The notes under the pieces were generated by a model, which was given only the letters and a program-made list of their open reading frames with translations, had not been told where the DNA came from and made no database searches. DNA of 64,000 bases. It comes from Adiantum capillus-veneris (taxonomy: Eukaryota > Streptophyta > Polypodiopsida > Polypodiales > Pteridaceae). The number at the start of each line of letters is the position of its first letter. The first letter of the stretch is position 1. Where the stretch lies: assembly GCA_014529385.2 (NCBI GenBank), contig CM043962.1, positions 46,793,098 to 46,857,097 on the forward strand. Reading direction: 5' to 3'. Of this stretch, positions 32,400 through 43,726 are shown piece after piece. The translations under genes and the position numbers were made by a program.

Positions 32400-33000
32400 C
32401 CGGCAAACACGAAATTCTCTACACTCAATGCACCCCACGTTACGTCATTTCAAATGATGAGCTCATCAAGAGCTTTTTGTGCTTTCTTAACGGCACTACA
32501 TTAAGCATGCTTATCAAGCAAGGCATGCTTTCGTAAAGGCACCACATTTGGCGTAAACATCGACCAATATTTTGCAAGGCACAACAAATTTCTCTAGTAG
32601 CCGATGTTGAGAAATCTCATCATGAGTCTCGTTGTCCGTATCAAGGTCTTGAACAGCAAGAGACAACCCTTTAAAAAAAATCCCACTCAAGCACTTATTG
32701 TGCGCTCTGAAGTGCATCACATCCGGCATACATCTCAACCAAAGCACTGCTACCTCGAGCACTTATTCTACTGCATTTGAAACCCTGGCTGTAGCTAAAA
32801 ACTCCAAAATGGCACACCGACTGAGCGGACTGGACTGGTGCAAAACCGGCCCCCGGTGAATCTTTAACGGCCCATATCTTGGCAACCGGAACTCCGATCG
32901 CTAATCTGAAAAGACCAATGCGCTCCACAAAGTGAGCACTTCAAGCTCATGCATTCACTTCAATTCAGTCACCTCAGCTACAGTTGCCTAATCCGGTGCG
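32400..33000 (-). pseudogene. PPR-protein gene fragment inside family-C 5' LTR
   Basis: Frames on the minus strand give ILVDVYAKCGAFTKA (32590-32515), ALVEMYAGCDALQSAQ (about 32745-32695) and adjacent HNKCLSGIFFKGLSLAVQDL. (V/L)DMYAKCGAL is the signature of PLS-type pentatricopeptide repeats, which in plants act in organelle RNA editing. It is a decayed piece of at least two repeats with no start, targeting signal or DYW domain. A homologous piece lies at the same place in the solo LTR (35837-36112), so it belongs to the LTR of this family. Confidence 0.75.
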
Positions 33001-35171
33001 GATCTGCATTAACTCCAACTTCAAACTGCCATAACTTCTTCATCGTAGCTCCAATCGACGAGCCGTAAAGACATGCCGGTAGAGCACTTCAAGCATTGCA
33101 GTTTTACATCATAATCTTCCATATGTGCTCACATCAAGCATAATCATTTTTGGCATCTGTTGGCCCTTTTAAGCTATATCTGGCATACATTAATAATTAA
33201 ACTTGGCCTATTAACAGGCCCTCATCACTGACCATTAATCAAGTAGGCTTCAAAGAAGCTTAGCTTGCATTTCTTTGCTCTTTTTCTTATCATGGAAGCG
33301 GAGCTGCACGACACCGTGCTAAGAGGTATTGGCCCCAAAGACTGGCGCCCCTTTCGGTATTTCTTTTTATATTAATCTGTGTGCAAAGTATAAGAGAGTC
33401 CGTGGGTACTCACTCTCTGACTCTGCGTCTAGATGCTCTCAGAAGTGAGTCCCAAATGACTTATTTATTCTTACAAGGGATGCCCAAAAGCAGAGCCCCA
33501 AAAGTTAAACTCAAAAGCAATGGCTCCCAAAAGCATTGTGTTAAAAGTCTACCATTCAAAAGCAACCAGCGTCAATCGCGGAGATCCGTATATACTGCCA
33601 CATTAGCAGTCAGCGTGTTTTGCGGAAATCTGCCACGTCAACCTGTCGGCGCGTTTTAAGGGACTCTGCCACGTCAACAGGGTGTGTCGGGGGGCTTGCC
33701 ACGTCACCTGTTTGTGACAGTTTTTCCCAAGTTTGAAAACGTTGATGTTTGCTGGCTAGGCTTCTACTTCTAGAGAAAACACTGGAGAGCCTGAGGGTGC
33801 TGCCGGTTTGAAGGGTGCTTACCCTCCTTGTGTGTCTGCTTCTTTTGCCTCTTGCTAGCGCCCCCTGGGTCACATATATAGGTGACAGATCATGGGTCGA
33901 GCAGTGCCAGGTTAGGCTTCCACGATTTGGGAAACATATGTGACTTATTATAAAATAAGTGCCAAGTAAGAGGTGGTTCCCATACGTGGTCGGAATTGAT
34001 TCATGCATTGGAAAATGCTCATGACATGCACAGCCCGCGTAGAAGCTCACAAGGCTGCCAAAACACTCCCTAGGCTACCTAAACCCTAGAAGTAGGAATA
34101 GCTTGTCTACATGCACATAGGGTTAGATGTGCACATGACAAGAGAAGAGGAGAATTGACACGGCATGGCAGAGTTCCAAGCCAAGACGTTGTCGGGGGAT
34201 ATGTGTTCGCTACGTGAGCTGGGTAGGCGTTGGGCCTCTGGCTGTGGGAGGTGTGAAAGAGAGAGAACAAGAACAACAGATGCAACTGAATTTGGAAATC
34301 ACCGTAATCATCAATTAATTGATTAACGCTTGAGTACAACTTAATCCTTAGCCAAGGCGGGCTGTTAACAGCACCGTCACTTGGATCATCTGCTAATTAG
34401 GAGTTTAAGCTCCCGTTTACAAGATTAACCGGGCCGTTAACGACACCGGACTTAAGAAAATGCTTAATCAACTTCGGACTGATGTCGGTGATGAGATTCC
34501 CTTCTGTCGCTTCAGCTGCTTCTTCTACTTTCAAGATTTTGCAAACCTCATGTAAGTTCATTCTGTCGATCATCATGCATCAATTATTACCAACTGTGCT
34601 GCAACTCCCTGCTTTGTGTTTTGTCATGTCTTAATTGCCGCTCACAAGCTTCAACTTCCTTCTCCAATCAACTTGATTTTGATTGCCATCAGACTCTGTA
34701 TGCCCTTGGTAATTTCCCCGTTTGCTTGTAAATCTCCTTCTCGCCTTTGCTTGCTCAAGCCTGGACCTTGATCTGCCTTCTCCTCTTTGGCTTGCTCTAG
34801 CCTCTCTTGGAATGTCTTCTTGCCTCGGCTTGCTTAAGCCTTAACAAGCTTTTTGCTCAAGCTCTCTTGCTTAAGTTCCTACGGGCTTCTTGCTCCTTCG
34901 ACCAAAGTTCACGCTCTTTCTTCTTTGCTTTGCTTGCTTCGACAAGCTTCCTCGTCCAAGCTCTTTCGGCCTCGTCCTTAGCTCGAGAACGAGAGAGAGA
35001 GAGAGTGTGGCTTTAGCCTTCGTTCCTTGCTTTGGTAGCCAAGGTCGAGAGAGAAAGAGAACTCCTTGCTTTGATTGGAGATCGAGAGAGAGAAAGCTCG
35101 CCTTGCTTACCCTCCTCTCCTCGCCTTGCTTGCCCGTTCAAGCTTCCCTCGAATCTCCCCGTAGTCGCTAT

Positions 35172-35304
<133 letters not shown>

Positions 35305-35836
35305 CTTTGCTTTGATTGCTTCGTTCAAGCTCGAGAGGGAGAGGAAACTCCTTGCTTGCCTCGAGGACGAGAGCGAGAGAGAGCCCCCCTTCCCTTTGTT
35401 GATAGCCTCCTTGAGCTCCCTCGCCTTCCCGTTTTTTCTTCCCTAATACACATGCAAAAGAAGCAACTCCCTTCCACTAATAATAGCGTGCCCCAATAGT
35501 GCCGCCGCTACTGACGTGGCGCAGGAACCGGGTCTATGACGTGGCATTTGCGGATTTGACCAGCATGAAAGTCGGTGGGAGTGGTGCCGAATGAGGTTGC
35601 CCCGAGATGGTGAGGACTTTCCGCTTCTTTGCCGTGCTCAACCGAGCTCTCTACAACCCGCTGCAAGTGATTCTTCTTCCCTGCGCGATCGTTCTCTGCT
35701 GCCTGCTCGCCACGTTTTTTTTTTTCCTTTGCTTTTCACACACCCTTAAGGGTTTCATTGGCGGGCGACCATCCTATATCTTCGGCGGCCATAGTGCCTT
35801 TTATTTATTGGGCGGCCTCCAGCCCTTGGGCGGCCA

Positions 35837-36112
35837 CTAGCCCTTGGGCGGCCTTTGCTTAGTTGTCTTTGGACACCATTGAAGGGCATCACATTTGGCA
35901 TACCTATCGGCCAAAGCATTGCCAAGCACAACTCCTTTCAGGATTCCTTGACTAACAATATTTTCATGAATTTCGATGCCCGCATCATTTTGCATGGTGA
36001 TGCTTGCCTTCAAGATATAAGCGCACGTGATTGCATTTGTCGAGCTTCCTGGCCGTGCCTCTGTTGGAGTTATCCCGCAATCATTGCATTCCAAAACTTG
36101 ATCGAGAGCCAA
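35837..36112 (-). pseudogene. PPR-protein gene fragment inside solo family-C LTR
   Basis: The minus strand has one 91-codon open frame: AITCAYILKASITMQNDAGI, EIHENIVSQGILKGVVLGNAL and ADRYAKCDALQ. This is the typical order of one PLS-type PPR unit (ITFxxILKACA... GxxIHxxIxxxG... VxxALVDMYAKCG). It is closer to the intact motif than the fragment at 32400-33000. No start or targeting peptide is attached, so it is a captured fragment and not a gene. Confidence 0.8.
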
Positions 36113-37733
36113 AATCTCCCAGATGGCACTCCGATCGAGCGGACTGGATTGGCACGGAACCGGCCCTCGGTGAATCTCTAAAGGCTGATATCTTGGTGGC
36201 CGAGACTCTGATCACTGATCTGAAAAGACCGACGCGCTCCACAAAGTGAGCACTTCAGGCCCGTGCATTCATTTCATCTCTGTCACCTCAGCTGCAGTTG
36301 CCTAATCCGGTACGGATCTGCAATCGACTTGAACTTTAAACTGCCATAACTTCTTCACCGTAGCTCCAATCGACGAGCCGTAAAGACAGGCCGGTAGAGC
36401 ACATCAAGCACTACAGTTCTAGATCATAAACTCCCATCTGTGTTCACTTCAAGCATAGTCCCTTTTAGCATCATTAAGGCATCAGTTGGCCCTTTTAAGC
36501 CGCATCTGGCATACATTAATCATTAAACTTGACCTGTTAACAAGCCCTCATCACTGACCATTAATCAAGTAGGCTTTCAATAAGCTTGATCTGCATCTTC
36601 TTGGCATGTTTCTTAGCATGGGAGCGGAGCTGCATGACAACACACTGGCCCAAAAGACTGGCCATATTTCTTTATTATTACTTTAGTGCTGCTCCCAACC
36701 TAATTTGCCAAGAGGAGAGGCCTCGCCACACTTATGAAGGCCCTTGGTCAATCCCAAAAGTAGTTACATGAAAAGCATCAGTTCTAAAAGCAAGAGGCTC
36801 AAAATGTGGCGCCCTCTGGGTAGTAGCACAAAACGCGGTAATCCATACAACTATCATCGCGAAATCTAGGCATGTCTGTATAGCCTGCCACATCATCACT
36901 ATAAAAACTGCAAGCTGGCTTCCTTTATTTTAATGGGTTTAGGCTTCTCGACAGGTTTTGGTAAGTTGGTAGGGTTAGGTTTTTAAACCTAACCCTCTTT
37001 GGGCCACTCGGCCAGAATTTGCAAGTTGGTAAGAACTTCTTGTGCTTCTTTTGTTAAAGTTAAGGCCCCTTAGTTGAGTTCTACTAGTTAGACTATGCCC
37101 CGCCATCAGTTTGTGACATCACCAATCGAACCTTCATGTGTTTTGCAGATTGTGGATTTCGAGAATAAGTAAGAAGATACTCCATGAGCAGGTTGACTTC
37201 AACTTTCCTAGCTGTGTTTTTGAAGATCCCTCCTTGTCTCTCTGCATCTTTTGCCTCTTGCTAGCGGCCCCTGGGTCACATATATAGGTGACAGATCATG
37301 GGTCGAGCAGTGCCAGGTTAGGCTTCCACGGTTTGGAAACAAATGTCACTTATTAGAAAATAAGTGCCAAGTAGGAGGTGGTTCCCACGCGCGATCGGAA
37401 CTGGTTCATGCACTGGAAAATGCTCATGACATGCACGGCCCGCATATAGGCTCACAAGGCTGCCAAAACATTCCCTAGGCTACCTAAACCCTAGAAGTAG
37501 GAATAGCTTGTCCACATGCACATAGGGTTAGGTGTGCACATGACAAGAGAAGTGGAGAGTTGACATGGCATGGCGGAGTTCAGAGCCAATACGCATTGGC
37601 CCAAAAGACTGGCGATATTTCTTTATTATTACTTTGCAAGAGTACAATGTTCGAGGGTCTTCTCTATCGTAGTGCTGCTCCCAACCTAATTTGCCAAGAG
37701 GAGAGGCCTCGCCACACTTATGAAGGCCCTTGG

Positions 37734-37998
37734 TGTTGAAGATGATGAAACAGGAAACAGAAGGAAGACAGCAACTCAGAGTAGGAAGAAGATGGAGAAG
37801 GAGAAGACACAGAGCTTGCGTACGAGATCTCTATAGTCTCTCTCTCTGTATTAGAATAATAGTGTATATACAAACTCAGAGCTACAAAGCTTATATGAAA
37901 CCCTAAGAGATAAGGTGTCCTTTCACACCAGATGTCCAGGGGGAGAAAAGTGCCCCTGGTGAAGCGCGTATACACACTAACACTACTACATGTCTACA
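37734..37998 (-). repeat. 3' LTR of the copia element
   Basis: TGTTGAAGATGATGAAACAG to CTACATGTCTACA on the plus strand. The complement of TATATACA (37863-37870) is a TATA-like box in minus orientation. Adjacent internal sequence AATCCCCCCTG is the complement of the polypurine tract. Confidence 0.93.
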
Positions 37999-38045
37999 AA
38001 TCCCCCCTGTAGTGATAGTGTGAATCCGTACAAGGTAGCAGATCA

Positions 38046-39830
38046 TCATGTGTATGAGAGTAAGCCCAAAGCTTTTCGGAAAGCTTCAAACTTTTCTCGT
38101 GATAACGCCTTCGTAAATAGATCTGCAATGTTATCCTGTGTAGGACAGTAAGTTAGTGTGATCTCCTCTGCATGTAGCCTTTCCCTGACATAGTGGTAGT
38201 GAACCTCTATGTGCTTTGTTCTTGCATGAAATACTGGATTCCTTGCAACTGCCATAGCACTCTAACTGTCAGTGAAAATGGTAGTGGGTGCCTGTTGACA
38301 CTCACAAAGATCTGCCAATAACCTGCGTATCCATACACAATCAACTGTTGCCGTGAAAGCTGCCCTGTACTCAGCTTCACAAGTTGATGTAGCCACTGTG
38401 GGTTGCTTCTTGCTTAGCCAAGATATACATGCATTTCCCAAGAAAAAACAATTGCCACTTGTGGAATGTCGTGTGTCAAAATCACCAGCCCAATCTGAAT
38501 CGCTGTAACCAAGAAGCTGCATAGAACTGTGCTTTCCATACATATCCCCCCTTGGAAAGAACATGGCAAGATTAGGGGTACCTGAAAGGTAACGAAGTAT
38601 GCGCTTCACGGCCTGCCAATGATGCATACTTGGGTTGTGCATAAATCTGCTTGCTTGTGAAACCCCAAATTGAATGTCTGGACGAGTGTTGCCTGCCAAA
38701 TATATCAAGCAACCAACCGCTGTTGCATAAGTATGTACATCAAAAGGTTCTCCAGCATCGTGCATGCTCAACTTTGATTCAGTTTCTACGGGTGTAGAGA
38801 TTGGTTTACAATTTTGCATACCAAACTTGTCCAAAATTTTATGCAAATATTTTGCCTGCAGCATGTATATGCCATCCTCTGATTGCACAAACTGAATACC
38901 CAAGTAATAATGTAGCAAACCAAGATCAGACATCTCAAAGGTTTTTCTCAAAGCATCTTTAAACGCTTCAATTTCATCTGCAGTATTGCCTGTAAGAAGC
39001 ATATCATCCACATAAAGTGTTAGCATAATGAGAACTCCATCTCTCTTTTCGACATACAAAGTACTTTCTGTTGGACTATTCTGAAATCCCTGGCCAGTCA
39101 AATAAGTATGTATCTTCTCATACCATGCTCTTGGAGCCTGTTTGAGACCATACAAAGCTTTACGCAATCTACATACCTTTTGCTCTTGACCTTTTACAAC
39201 AAAACCACTTGGTTGACTTACATAAACTTCTTCTTGCAAATCACCATTCAAAAAAGCAGTTTTGATATCCAACTGATGCACTTTCCAACCATGATGAGTA
39301 GCAATTGCAACTAGCGATCTAACTGTGGACGCACGAGAAGTAGGAGCAAAGGTTTCATCATAATCTATGCCTTTCTGTTGCGCATAGCCTTTTGCCACAA
39401 GCCTTGCTTTGTACCTGTCAACAGTACTATCTTGTTTCCTTTTTACCTTAAAAACCCACTTTGTACCAATAGGTTTTTTACCTGTAGGCAAGTCCACTAG
39501 ATCCCATGTATGATTCTTATGAATAGAATCAATTTCTTGCTGCATAGCATCTTTCCACTGAACACACTCTAAAGCTTGTTCAAATGAATCAGGCTCATCT
39601 GCATCACAAAGAGTGCTAAAGCAAGCCAAATCTACTTGCTCTCTACCAAAAGTAGTACCAGCACGTGTATTTCGTGGCAACGGTGCATCTAACTTGCTAT
39701 CCTGCAAAGTTTTCTGAACCCATTTAGGCAAGGTTCTTTCTTCCCTGAGAACTTCTTGCTCTTCACGCACAATTTCCTCTACATCATGAGGTGTCACATG
39801 CTGATCAAAAGATTGATCAAGATTATCAAC
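38046..39830 (-). pseudogene. Copia RT and RNase H
   Basis: The minus strand frame 39797-38262 (511 codons) has the copia RT: WKDAMQQEIDSI, KPIGTKWVFKVKRK, RLVAKGYAQQKGIDYDETFA, VHQLDIKTAFLNGDL, LYGLKQAPRAWYEKI and catalytic LTLYVDDMLLTG. RNase H follows (GYSDSDWAGDFDTRHSTSG, SKKQPTVATSTCEAEYRA). A TAG at about 38259-38261 splits off the last 69 codons (RTKHIEVHYHYVRERL, IADLFTKALSREKF). Another TAG near 39828-39830 separates it from integrase. Motifs are intact, so inactivation is recent. Confidence 0.92.
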
Positions 39831-40845
39831 CTATTGTGATTCTTGATTCTCCACAAAAGAAGGAAGCAAACCTTCAAATACATCATGTGTCTGCATATGC
39901 GGTACATCAAAAGCAACCATAGGTTGAGCAGTAGTTTCTGCAAAAATTACATCATGACTTTCAAAAATCTTGTTTGTAGCAGGATTGTAAAGTCTATAAC
40001 CTTTACTTCCACTACAGTACCCCACAAATATACATTTGATTGCCTTATCATCAAGCTTCCCACGTAACTGCTGAGGGATGTGAGCATAAGCAAGACAACC
40101 AAAAACACGAAGATAACTGACTGAAGGTTTTCTGTCATACCAAGCTTCATATGGAGTAATGGTCTTCAAGGCACGAGTAGGACACCTGTTCAAAACATAT
40201 GCTGCACAAGCAACTGCCTCCATCCATAGCTTATGAGGCAAACTCTTAGCCTTGAGCATACATCTAGCCGTCTCCATTAAAGACCTGTTCTTCCTTTCTG
40301 CAACACCATTCTGTTGTGTATGGCATAGTGCATTGGTGTTTAATGCCTTTCTTTCCCAAAAAGTCCTTAAATGCACCTGACATGTATTCACCTCCTCGAT
40401 CGGTACGAAGAGTCTGTACTTTGCAACCTGTTTCATTTTCAACCATGGCGACATAATGTTGAAAAATTGCAAACACGTTTGACTTTGCTTTGAGTGGATA
40501 CACCCAACAAAACCTGGAAAAATCATCAATGAAGGTCACAAAATAAAGGCTGTTTCCTATAGATGGCGTCCTCATAGGACCACATACATCACTGTGTACA
40601 AGCTGCAACTTTCGTGTCGCTCTAACTGAACCATCCTGCGAAAATGCAAATCTGTGCATCTTTCCAAGAACGCAACCTTCACATACATGTCTTGGTGGCA
40701 TCTCCAATAAAGACAAATCATGCACCATATTATGACGTTGTAAAGTCATCAAACTGCCATAACTAACATGCCCGAATCTAGCATGCCACAACTCAGCATC
40801 CTGCATTGCTTGAGTCTTTGTTTCTGCAATACATACCTGAATCTG
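39831..40845 (-). pseudogene. Copia integrase
   Basis: The minus strand encodes the pre-integrase finger (HARFGHVSYGSLM, CEGCVLGKMHRF; 40790-40660), then the core with the three catalytic regions VHSDVCGPM, RTDRGGEYMSG and QNGVAERKNRSLMETAR. A frameshift near 40330-40310 moves the frame between the second Asp region and the catalytic Glu. The C-terminal part (FGCLAYAHIP, FVGYCSGSKGYRLYNP) runs to 39831. Catalyses cDNA integration in the nucleus; here inactive. Confidence 0.92.
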
Positions 40846-42210
40846 CTATTCATAACGATCTAGCACAAATAGTCGATTTTCCAGCGTACCTGTAGTGATA
40901 AGAGAATAACCATTCTCTCGATCTCGTACAACACATCTGTCATCCTCAAAAATGACCTGAAGACCATTTTTTGCAAGAGAGGATACAGACAACAAATTCT
41001 TCTTGATCCTTGGAACATATAAGACATCTGGCAAGCATAAATTTGAACCATCTGAAATGGTAATCAAAATCTTACTAACGCCTTTGATTGGATAAGAAGC
41101 ATTATTTGCACAAGTCACCTTCTTTCCTGCTGGAGCTGCATCCAATGAACAAAACAAATCCTTCCTTGAAGTAATATGCCTGGATGCACCACTATCAAAG
41201 TACCAAATCATTTGTGTCTTGTCAACACTGTAAGCAGAAAAATCTGAACATACTACGAAAGCATAAGAATCCTGCCCAAAGTTTGCAGACTCTTCTTTAG
41301 CTGTAGAAGAATCACCAGAAGCTGAAACAACCAAACTTGACTCTTTCTTCTTTTCTTTAGTAATTCGCTTTTTACATTCACTAATATAGTGACCAGGTTT
41401 CTTGCAGTAGTGACATTTACCTTTCTTCTTGGACTTGTCGGAATCACCTTTAGACTTCTCTGAAGATTGTCCTGCACTAGACTTGGAGTAATGAGCACTC
41501 TCTTTACCCTTGTTTTTGTTCTGTACAACAAGAGCATGATCCATACCATCCACCTGTAAAGACTTGTTCTTACGTGATTGATCCTCCTGCAATAGCAAAG
41601 CCATTAACTCTTCAAAATGAAGAGGCTCAGGATTAGCTCGCAAAGACAGAGTCAAAGAAGTCTGAAAAGTCAGATAAGATGGTGGTAGTGAATTGAGTGT
41701 TTTGGAAACCAAGTCCTTCTCTGGAATCACTTCATCAATGCTAAGCAATTGCTCTTTAAGATCCCTGATTTTTGTAAGATGCTCGACAATATCGTCACCT
41801 TCGTCCATTTGTATTTTGTCAAGTTGTTTCTTCAAAAACTCTATTCTGGCAGCGTTTCTTCCTCCAAACATAGCTTGCAGAGTGTTCCAAGCATCCTCAG
41901 AAGTTCTGCAAGATCTGATATGTGGTGTGATTGTCCTCTTTATGGTTAAGGCAATCACAGCCATAGCTTGTGCATCTTTAGTATCCCATCTCTTTTGCTC
42001 TGGAGTGACTTGTGAGGGTCCTGCACCACGACCAGGCATGGCAGGTGCAATGCTACCTGGACGAACTTCATCTCCAAATACATAATCCCACAATCCTTTA
42101 CCAACCAAAACATTTTTGGCCATAAAAGACCAAAGAGAATAGTTGGTACCATCCAATTTGTCTTCGGATGTAAACGCACCAAAAATCTCTTTCTCCATAG
42201 ATTGAGCCAT
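40846..42210 (-). pseudogene. Copia gag and protease
   Basis: The likely start is MAQSMEKEIFGAF at 42210; an upstream in-frame Met at 42225 (MCIHS) is also possible. The gag (UBN2-type) domain shows LDGTNYSLWSFMAKNVL and EDAWNTLQAMFGG. The CCHC knuckle is CHYCKKPGHYISEC (about 41420-41380). The protease has WYFDSGASRHIT with an intact D-S-G (about 41210-41170). It ends with TAG at 40843-40845, after which the same frame continues into integrase, as in the single-polyprotein copia layout. Confidence 0.92.
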
Positions 42211-42604
42211 ACTGTGGATGCACACAAGAGAGCAAAAGAACCTCCAAGAGATTCACAAATCTCCTCTCCAATCCAAGCAAAAATCTACACAAAATCTTAG
42301 CACAAAGCTAAGACAAGCTGCTTCCCAAAAGAACTGTTTATCTGAAGAAAATCTGTCAAAAAGCACACCCTCTTGATCTAAACGCCTCCGAAAAGTAACT
42401 TCTGCTACGCTGCTTAGAACAAAATTCCAAGGGCTCAAACGACTTTGAAAGGGGGGTAAAACCTCAGGTCGCCTGGGTCGCCCGGTCAGAATACTCCCGG
42501 AACGTCGAGGATGCTCCCACGAGCAAATTTTCCGAAAACTGCCTGAAAACTGCGATTGCGCGCGCGAACGCGAAAACGCAGGTAGAGGTTCTGGAAATCA
42601 CCTT

Positions 42605-42899
42605 GCTCTGATACCAATTGTTGAAGATGATGAAACAGGAAACAGAAGGAAGACAGCAACTCAGAGTAGGAAGAAGATGGAGAAGGAGAAGACATAGAGC
42701 TTGCGTACGAGATCTCTATAGTCTCTCTCTCTCTGTATTAGAATAATAGTGTATATACAAACTCAAAGCTACAAAGCTTATATGAAACCCTAAGAGATAA
42801 GGTGTCCTTTCACACCAGATGTCCAGGGGGAAAAACCTAGTGGGAGAAAAGTGCCCCTGGTGAAGCGCGTATACACACTAACACTACTACATGTCTACA
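42605..42899 (-). repeat. PBS and 5' LTR of the copia element
   Basis: PBS (complement of 42605-42616), two-base spacer, then LTR 42619-42899. It matches the 3' LTR but carries 'aaaacctagtggg' near 42830 and two extra CT units. Confidence 0.93.
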
Positions 42900-43388
42900 C
42901 TTGGCCTATCCCAAAAGTAGTTACATGAAAAGCATCAATTCTAAAAGCAAGAGGCTCAAAATCTGGCGCCCTCTGGGCAGTAGCACAAAACGTGGTAATC
43001 CGTACAACTGTCATCGCGAAATCCAGGCATGTCTGTATAGCCTGCCATGTCATCATTTTAAAAACTGCAAGCTGGCTTCCTTTATTTATTTTAATGGGTT
43101 TAGGCCTCTCAACAGGTTCTGGTAAGTTGGTAGGGTTAGTTTTTTAACCCTAACCCTCTTTGGGCCACTCGGCCAGAATTTGCAAGTTGGTAAGAACTTC
43201 TTGTGCTTTTTCTGTTAAAGTTTAGGTCCCTCGGCTGGGTTCTAACCAGATAGACCATGCCACGCCATCAGTTTTTGACATCACCAATCGAACCTTCATG
43301 CGTTTTGCAGATCGTGGATTCGAGAATAAGTAAGAAGATACTCCATGAGCAGGTTGACTTCGGCTTCCCTAGCTGTGTCTTTGAAGAT

Positions 43389-43726
43389 AGACAGGATCTT
43401 GATGTGCCTTAACGTACATTACATCCATACCATACAAGGATCCATATGTACAAATCAGACCGTACTTGCTGTGTGTGTGTGTGTGTGTGTTTATAATATA
43501 ATATAATTCCAGAGTTTTGGGGCCAAATGTAGCTTTTGGGGTTACTTTCACTAGGCTTAAGGTTTTAGAGAATAACCAATTGTTTTAGGCACAATCCCAC
43601 AGTTTATACACTCTGGTTCTTAAACAATTCTTGAATCTTCATAATGCAGTACAACTTGTACAAGCTGTGTAGTAGATTCAGATCTTTGTATTGGTGTATG
43701 TTCGTGTGTGTGTGTGTGTGTGTGTC
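43389..43726. other. Short unique stretch before the LINE
   Basis: No gene seen. Contains two (GT)n tracts, 43471-43490 and about 43705-43726; the second abuts the LINE start. Confidence 0.6.

Larger units (their letters stand above)
21061..33313 (-). mobile_element. Family-C LTR element: tRNA-Trp PBS, giant PPR-bearing LTR, single 643-codon ORF
   Basis: From its 5' end on the minus strand: 5' LTR (33313 to 23744, about 2.78 kb once gypsy #3 is removed), PBS (23739-23722), one long ORF (23698-21767), 0.56 kb of untranslated sequence, a polypurine tract (AGAGGGGGTGGA, complement of 21194-21205), and the first 133 bp of a 3' LTR (21193-21061), the rest deleted. Flanks CCGT(T) at 21055-21059 and CCGTG at 33314-33318 suggest a target duplication. 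The internal region is only about 2.55 kb and holds no recognisable gag or pol, so it is non-autonomous. The family is also present as a solo LTR at 34190-36639. Confidence 0.75.
23744..33313 (-). repeat. 5' LTR of family-C element (split by gypsy #3)
   Basis: Plus-strand ends are TGTCGGGGTATATGG (23744) and GAGCTGCACGACA (33313). Removing gypsy #3 (23839-30627) leaves about 2.78 kb. It aligns in order with the solo LTR 34190-36639: CTGTGGGA near the left end, then the TTAACGxCAC block, CTCGAGAACGAGAGAG with GA tracts, GACGTGGCA, the GGGCGGCC(A/T) series (32270-32350 versus 35760-35850), the PPR fragment, 'aatcgacgagccgtaaagac' and the terminal 133 bp. A TIR-bounded insert (31349-32007) occurs only in this copy. 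Confidence 0.8.
20957..33719 (-). mobile_element. Solo family-A LTR (#4), TSD GTTTT, carrying the family-C element
   Basis: The left piece is 20957-21059 (TGTAACAAACTTGGACACTCCAAGTC...), the right piece 33314-33719 (...GGTATTGGCCCC, CCCCTTTCGGTATTTC ... CTGTTTGTGACA). They are flanked by GTTTT at 20952-20956 and 33720-33724. Once the inner 12.26-kb element is removed the LTR is about 0.5 kb, in line with the 551-659 bp LTRs of gypsy #2 and #3. The cut point, within GTTCCGTGCC, is intact in the other copies. Confidence 0.85.
20600..34140 (-). repeat. 5' LTR of family-B gypsy, split by a 12.8-kb nested insertion
   Basis: The left part (about 20600-20956) has inverted family-B features: GCTCAAGGTTCCTTTTA, a long (GA)n run (20742-20800) and GACGACACTAGATGGAGTCCC. 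The right part (33720-34140) continues with GAAAACGTTGATG, 'cacaaggctgcc', and the LTR terminus 'acatagggttagatgtgcacatgaca' at 34115-34140. Between them sits the solo family-A LTR 20957-33719 with TSD GTTTT. I could not identify a clear PBS at the left boundary, so that edge is approximate. Confidence 0.65.
37734..42899 (-). mobile_element. Ty1/copia element, TSD CTTGG, recent
   Basis: LTRs are 37734-37998 (265 bp) and 42619-42899 (281 bp), TGTTGAAGATGATG...CATGTCTACA, nearly identical except for a roughly 15-bp indel and a few substitutions. TSD CTTGG is at 37729-37733 and 42900-42904. The PBS is the complement of 42605-42616 (TGGTATCAGAGC) and the polypurine tract the complement of 37999-38009. 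Gag, protease, integrase, RT and RNase H are in copia order in one reading frame, broken by three TAG codons and one frameshift. Confidence 0.95.
37228..43388. repeat. Tandem duplication, unit 2 (contains copia element)
   Basis: Same content as unit 1, about 0.99 kb without the copia. The family-A' LTR end is CAGTTTTTGACA at 43280 and the flank ends TTTGAAGAT at 43388. Unit 1 shows the empty copia site (GGCCCTTGGTCAATCCC at about 36741-36757). About 40 bp near 37633-37670 are missing from unit 1. Confidence 0.75.

Noticed and set aside
39108-40067. Plus-strand frames across the copia RT/integrase
   Set aside because: Shadows of the minus-strand polyprotein, which carries all catalytic motifs.
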